Part shown: one piece after another, positions 59,716 through 64,000 of the stretch
Position numbering within the stretch: the first letter of the stretch is position 1
How the letters are laid out: every line of letters starts with the position of its first letter
Program-made: the position numbers and the translations under genes
The notes under the pieces: model-generated
Told to the model about the DNA's origin: nothing
What the model saw: the letters and a program-made list of their open reading frames with translations, nothing else
The model's database searches: none
NCBI RefSeq assembly: GCF_030253575.1
Contig: NC_080560.1
Location: 42,299,001 to 42,363,000 of the forward strand
Length of the DNA: 64,000 nucleotides
DNA from: Rhododendron vialii
Taxonomy: Eukaryota; Streptophyta; Magnoliopsida; Ericales; Ericaceae
Direction of reading: 5' to 3'

Positions 59716-60000
59716 TACAGATTTTTTATTTTGTCCTTATTTAACAAAATTTTGTGTCAAATTTTTAGAAATTATTGTTTCGTCTCAACGGAGAAATCAG
59801 AAAAGTAAAAAGTTATAAGCTTTTACTCAAGTACTCTCTATTTTTGTGAAATATCAAAAAAAAAAAAAACTGATCTCCCAAAAAAATTTGGATAAAAGTA
59901 AAAAAAAATTTTTATTATTTTTTATTTTGCTCGTTAAGATGAACTAATAATACAGAAAAAATTGGTGCAAAATTAACTAACAAACATTAAATTTTTTGAC
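59716..60000. repeat. Foldback repeat (family G, copy 2)
   Basis: TTTTTTATTTTGTCCTTATT, TTTTGTGTCAAATTTTTAG and TTCGTCTCAACGGAGAAATC, with inverted partners to the right (TTTTATTTTGCTCGTTAAG, GAACTAATAATACAG, GGTGCAAAATTAACTAAC). Related to 46419-46740. Confidence 0.5.
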
Positions 60001-60038
60001 TGGGAAAATTATTCTGAAAGCGGGGATAATTATAAAAA

Positions 60039-60416
60039 GGGAAATTTATAGAAATGGTCTTCCTAGTTTTATCCGAGTCTCATTTTCGTCCTTTAAATAT
60101 CAATTGCAACTCTTTTGACCTTCAAGTTTAGTTTTCGTATCAAGTTGGTCCAATTGACAACATCTGTCAGCCAAATTGGACGGAAAAAATCAGATTGAGG
60201 GCAGACATTATCAATTGGACCAACTTGGTACGAACTGTAACGTCCAAACTGCGATCAATCTAATTTTTTTCGTCCATTTTTATCTGATAGAAGTTATCAA
60301 TTGGACCGATTTGGTACAAAAACAAAACTTGAAAGTCAAAAGAGTTGCAATTGATACTTGAAAGACGAAAATGAGACTCGGATGAAACTAGGAGGATCAT
60401 TTCTATAAATTTCCCT
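60039..60416. mobile_element. 378-bp MITE with exact 9-bp target duplication
   Basis: Inverted ends GGGAAATTTATAGAAATGG and the reverse complement of ATTTCTATAAATTTCCC. Further pairs are CGAGTCTCATTTTCGTC with GACGAAAATGAGACTCG and TCAATTGCAACTCTTTTGAC with its reverse complement. It is flanked by TTATAAAAA on both sides (60030-60038 and 60417-60425), again the 9-bp hallmark of Mutator-like transposition. The interior carries inverted or direct repeats of CAATTGGACCAACTTGGTAC. Confidence 0.85.
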
Positions 60417-60425
60417 TATAAAAAA

Positions 60426-61530
60426 CCCTCTCCTCAACTATGTGTTTTTTGGAATCCAAGACACATGTGAGGTGTTTGATACGCTACTTTTTAGTTTTTC
60501 ATTTTCAGCTTTTTGTCGCCTTTTTGGATTATAGTCAAAATGTATTTTGAGTATGGTAAGAGCGCTTGGGAGATATGTGCAGAATGTATTTTAGAATAGT
60601 AACAGTGTTTGGTAGATAAATAATGAAAATGAATTACGGGTTGATTTTTTACCAGGTTGCCCTTAGTTATCTTGTCTTTCCTGTTGCACCTTCTAACCCT
60701 AGGAGTCTGTCTTTCTCTCTCATCATTTTCCATCTCGAATGCTCGCGTGCCTATTTGAGATCAGTGGTAAAAATCGTATACATCTAAAATCCAAAAGCCA
60801 CCCCATAAGAAAATCCAGTTTAAGAAAGACCAATTTGTTCGAAATCGGAAACCCCCAATTCATAGCTGGGTCATTAGAGAATTCTAGTGAGAGGGTACAA
60901 GAAGAGTTGAGTCATCATCAACATGCAATTGATAATTTTGGTCACTAGAATTTGGGTGAATCCTGATTTTCGATGGCAAGATTTGGGGTGGTTGATTGTC
61001 GATTGGTGGTGGGTCTGGTGGCGATGCTAGGTGGAACGGTGGTCTGGTGGCACGCATCTTGACCATTCAAAAGTGTTTTGGACAGTCTAAATCTGTTTGG
61101 ACTTGAGGGAGTGTTTTGGTTATTTTACACTAAAAAATTACCCAAACAGATTTGGACCGTCTAAAATGCATTTGGACGGCCGAGATGGTGCTCGGCACCA
61201 CGTGGCCCATGCCCACCCGGCATTGAAAAACTTCTCTCTCTGTATTGCTCTCTCTCTGGTGTCAGTAGAGGCAGATAGGTGTGAGGAGAGAGATAAGATG
61301 TGAGGTTAAAACTGGAAAATACAAGAGTAGTGTTAGGATATTTTGATAATTGACCACAAAATGGAAAAATGACACAATGCAAAAAGGACCTCTTAGCCTC
61401 TTTTTGACTTCTGTCCTCCAAACCAAAAATTGGAGAATGTGTCCTCTGAGTTTTAAAGGGAACAGCCAAACAGCTACAACTCAAAAAGGAGAAGTTGAAA
61501 ATGGAAGGCGACCAAACATGAACTAATGTC
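60426..61530. other. Spacer with a small inverted repeat
   Basis: AAATCTGTTTGGACTTGAG at about 61087 faces AACAGATTTGGACCGTC at about 61145. A diverged stretch with TTTTGTCGCC and CTTTTTGGATTATAG occurs near 60510. No gene was recognised. Confidence 0.35.
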
Positions 61531-61708
61531 CGTTCGGATTTTAGATTTGAATTTATAAGTAATGAATATAGAGAAAAATAGAATAATGATTGTAAATAGA
61601 TGTAATAATTAGAAAGAGATAGAAATAAAAAAATAGAATAACGATTAGAGAAAAATAAGATACTATTAATAATTAGAATCCAAAATCCTAACCCAAAACG
61701 AATGGGTC
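61531..61708. repeat. MITE (family L, copy 2)
   Basis: TTCGGATTTTAGATTTGAATTTATAAG on the left and AGAATCCAAAATCCTAACCC on the right, with AAAAATAGAATAA(T/C)GATT repeated in the interior. It is the reverse-oriented relative of 46871-47035. Confidence 0.5.
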
Positions 61709-61777
61709 CGGAAGTCCAAAAAAATGTACTCCCGTTGGATGAGGGAGAGGATCCCGTCTATTTTTTTTTTTTCCGAA

Positions 61778-62147
61778 ATGCTACGGGTACATACAATCTG
61801 TGCACAGATTTTGTGATAGGGCCCACCACGGGTCCACACAAATGATCCGAGCGGTTCATAAATGAAAAACATTTTTTCAAGAGTTCCTGTAAAAAATTAG
61901 CTCAATTCAATATCTATAGGTGCTTGATCTGACAATCTAACTTTTCATTACCCGAAAATCTGAATGAAAATTTAGATGATTGGATCGAGCATTTATAGGT
62001 ATTAGATTGAGCTGATTTTTTACGGGAACTCTTAAAAAAATATTTTACATTTAATGAACGGCTCGGATTATTTGTGTGGGACCCGTGATGGATCCCACCA
62101 TAAAATATGTGCACAATCTGTGCACAGATTGTCTGTACCAGTAGCAT
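61778..62147. repeat. Foldback MITE with ATGCTACGGGTAC ends
   Basis: ATGCTACGGGTACATACAAT and AATCTGTGCACAGATT on the left pair with AATCTGTGCACAGATT, GTCTGTACCAGTAGCAT on the right. Further inside, GGGTCCACACAAATGATCCG pairs with CGGATTATTTGTGTGGGACC. Arms are about 170 bp; non-coding. The GTGCACAGATT word is itself palindromic in part. Confidence 0.8.
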
Positions 62148-62637
62148 GGTTCTTTTTTTTTCCAACCACCAGTTTTGAATAATTTATTGGTTTTTCCCAG
62201 GCTCACAACATGATCGGAGCTGTTTATTTTTTATATATTGTTGAGAACATTAACTCTGTCAAAAATCATGTTTGATTGTTTATCGTTTGATATGATTTCG
62301 TAATGCATTAGTTTTGTAAGAATTGTAACCCATTTGACACACTTTTCTGAAGATCAATGCATTTTGATATCATGTCAAACAATATCCGCTTAACATGATT
62401 TTTATCATGATCAATATTATCAACTAGCTCTAAAAATTGAACAGTTCTGATTATTGTTATGGGTCCAACAAGGGCCCAATAATGTTCTAAACTGCACTGC
62501 ACTGCACTGGACTGGACTTGTTGGAAGCAAATTGGACGGGATGCCCCCGACGGGGGAGGCTGGATGTGCATTACTTCACCGATCAGAGTCGGGTGGACCG
62601 GTGGAGTCGTAGACGAACCATCCCCGAAAATCACAGG

Positions 62638-62720
<83 letters not shown>

Positions 62721-63480
62721 GTGTGTGTTCTTCATCTCTCTCTATCACGGCGCCCACGCTATTGATTCTTCGTTCTCTTCATAGATCTACTATGTCGTCA
62801 CTCGTTCGTACCCCGCTGCATCTCCTTACGCGTCTTAACTCTTGCCCTCTCCCCTCAGAATCTATTTTTCAATTGTTTAAATTTCAAAAAAAAAAATTGA
62901 TAGTACATGCTTCTTCTTTCTTTCTTAATTTTTTTTCCCCCTCTGTGATGATTTTTTGGGGGTAAGTAAATTTTTTTGTAACCATCACAAGAAAGCTCAA
63001 CAAACCTAGGGCATACCCGAATTGGGTGATGGTGCCGTGCTACGCGCTTCCAAGCCGTCGAATCGTGCATCCGACTGGTCGGATCTCGTCTCGGCTATGA
63101 ATGGCTCTCGATTGTTGGTTGCCGAGATGAGATCCGAGCTGATCCGACGGCTCGGAGGGCTCTTAATAGTTGGTTGTCGAGACGCGACCATGATGTTCGG
63201 GCCTCTTATGGATGCCCTTCACTCCACTCTGCATCCTTTCCTTTATGAATGCCTTTCCTTTCGACCTCTGAAAGCCAGTCTTCCACTTGGCCAGCCAAGA
63301 TAGACGAGAGAAGACTACTATGAAAAAGACAATAGTTGGACAGTTACTCAACATAGAAAGACAACAAGGCAGGCACAACGAGGGTGGGCGGAACGATCAG
63401 GCTTCCGCGTAGCATCAGGGACAGCGAGAAGTTTACCCGAAGTCCGGGCATACCCATAGGCAAAACACAATCAAACTATA
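62148..63480. other. Spacer, no supported gene
   Basis: Holds a (CT)n(TA)n(TG)n tract at 62643-62728. Around 63045-63190 is a GC-rich segment with repeated words (GCCGTCGAATCG, CGACGGCTCGG, GGATCTCGTCTCGGC, GTTGCCGAGATGAGATCCGA). The short open frames at 62564-62965 and 63022-63303 run through these repeats or low-complexity sequence and resemble no protein I know. Confidence 0.35.
62643..62728. repeat. (CT)n(TA)n(TG)n compound microsatellite
   Basis: About 18 CT units, 19 TA units and a short TG run in direct succession. Likely polymorphic. Confidence 0.9.
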
Positions 63481-63753
63481 GAGCATCTCCAGCCTTTTGC
63501 CCAAAATTTAACCCAAATTTGAATAAAAAATTGTGCAAAAACTCTATTTGGGTGGGGCATCTCTAATGGAAAAACCCAATCTCTACCCCAAAAAAGGCTT
63601 TCAATGGCAAAATGGTAAATAAGCGGGATAAAGTTGAACCTTAGAAAGAAGGGTAAAGGAAATGGATCAAGGCTTGGATTTTCCCATAAGGGGGGTAGAG
63701 AAATGGGCAGAACTCATTTTGGGTAGAGAAATGGCTATGCCATTGGAGATGAG
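63481..63753. repeat. MITE with GAGCATCTCCA ends
   Basis: GAGCATCTCCAGCC on the left pairs with CCATTGGAGATGAG on the right. The interior has subterminal repeats of GGGTAGAGAAATGG and its partners, and CATTTGCCC-like words. It abuts the 3' end of the LINE frame at 63770. Confidence 0.6.
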
Positions 63754-63769
63754 TTTTTGCTTTTAACTT

Positions 63770-64000
63770 CTACTCTGCTAAACATCTCCTAACTTCTACT
63801 GAAAATACAAGGAGCAATATTCCAATTTCTACACAACATATTATGCTCATCAGAATAAAGCACTTTGTACCTAGAACAGACCCTACCTCTAAGCAACAAT
63901 GGCTCTCACAAACCAACTCAGAATTACTGCATTTCTGGGAAAATATCCTATCATTCCGTTCAAGCCAAATATATGGTATAAAGCAGTAGCAACCGAGAGC
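63770..64000 (-). mobile_element. LINE (non-LTR retrotransposon) ORF2 C-terminal fragment
   Basis: An uninterrupted minus-strand frame of 76 codons, entering from the right edge and ending in TAG at 63770, contains YIWLERNDRIFSQK. This is the hallmark of the C-terminal region after the zf-RVT zinc finger in plant L1-type LINE ORF2 and its domesticated fragments. The residues after it (CSNSELVCESHCCLEVG) are poorly conserved in general. The element continues beyond the window, so completeness cannot be judged. Confidence 0.7.

Overview
This is nuclear DNA of a flowering plant, almost certainly a eudicot. Genes are split by GT-AG introns with T-rich tails, intergenic DNA is AT-rich, and every recognisable protein is a plant family member: PLD-zeta, TEN1, clade-E PP2C, plant DAG lipase, APUM24, HIPP, S-protein homologue and PR-10. 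The genus cannot be fixed from sequence alone. All exon coordinates below were read by eye from splice sites, reading frame and family resemblance. For the main genes every exon phase closes without a frame break.

Layout. 1-3063 (+): 3' half of a phospholipase D zeta gene that enters from outside the window. 5978-7059 (+): CST telomere-capping subunit TEN1. 8580-9290: two tRNA-like SINE copies. 10356-14543 (+): clade-E protein phosphatase 2C with a TATA box and probably a long intron in its 5' leader. 15315-23650: an eight-exon gene resembling gamma-glutamylcyclotransferases (15740-19672, +), surrounded by 'GCTCG' repeats and followed by a composite hAT-like element that carries a cold-shock-domain gene fragment. 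23972-29598 (-): sn1-specific diacylglycerol lipase-like gene. 30970-35800: gene-free block of MITEs, a complex inverted-repeat cluster and a very G-rich run. 35877-43048 (-): 17-exon APUM24/Puf6-type nucleolar PUF gene with one GC-AG intron. 45074-45439 (-): S-protein homologue gene with a likely premature stop. 46400-47560: more MITEs. 47884-54235 (+): exons of an unrecognised gene whose large intron holds a complete HIPP metallochaperone gene on the other strand (51174-52378, -). 55397-56641 (-): PR-10/Bet v 1 gene with a long intron. 57950-62150: five foldback or MITE insertions in about 4 kb. 63481-64000: a MITE abutting the 3' end of a LINE on the minus strand.

The genes are independent housekeeping, signalling or stress genes and do not form a pathway or cluster. 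No CRISPR array, operon, virus-like element or clear biosynthetic cluster was seen. The most informative unexplained material is repetitive: several foldback families, two with exact 9-bp target duplications, a captured host gene fragment, and an uncharacterised gene around 47.9-54.2 kb.
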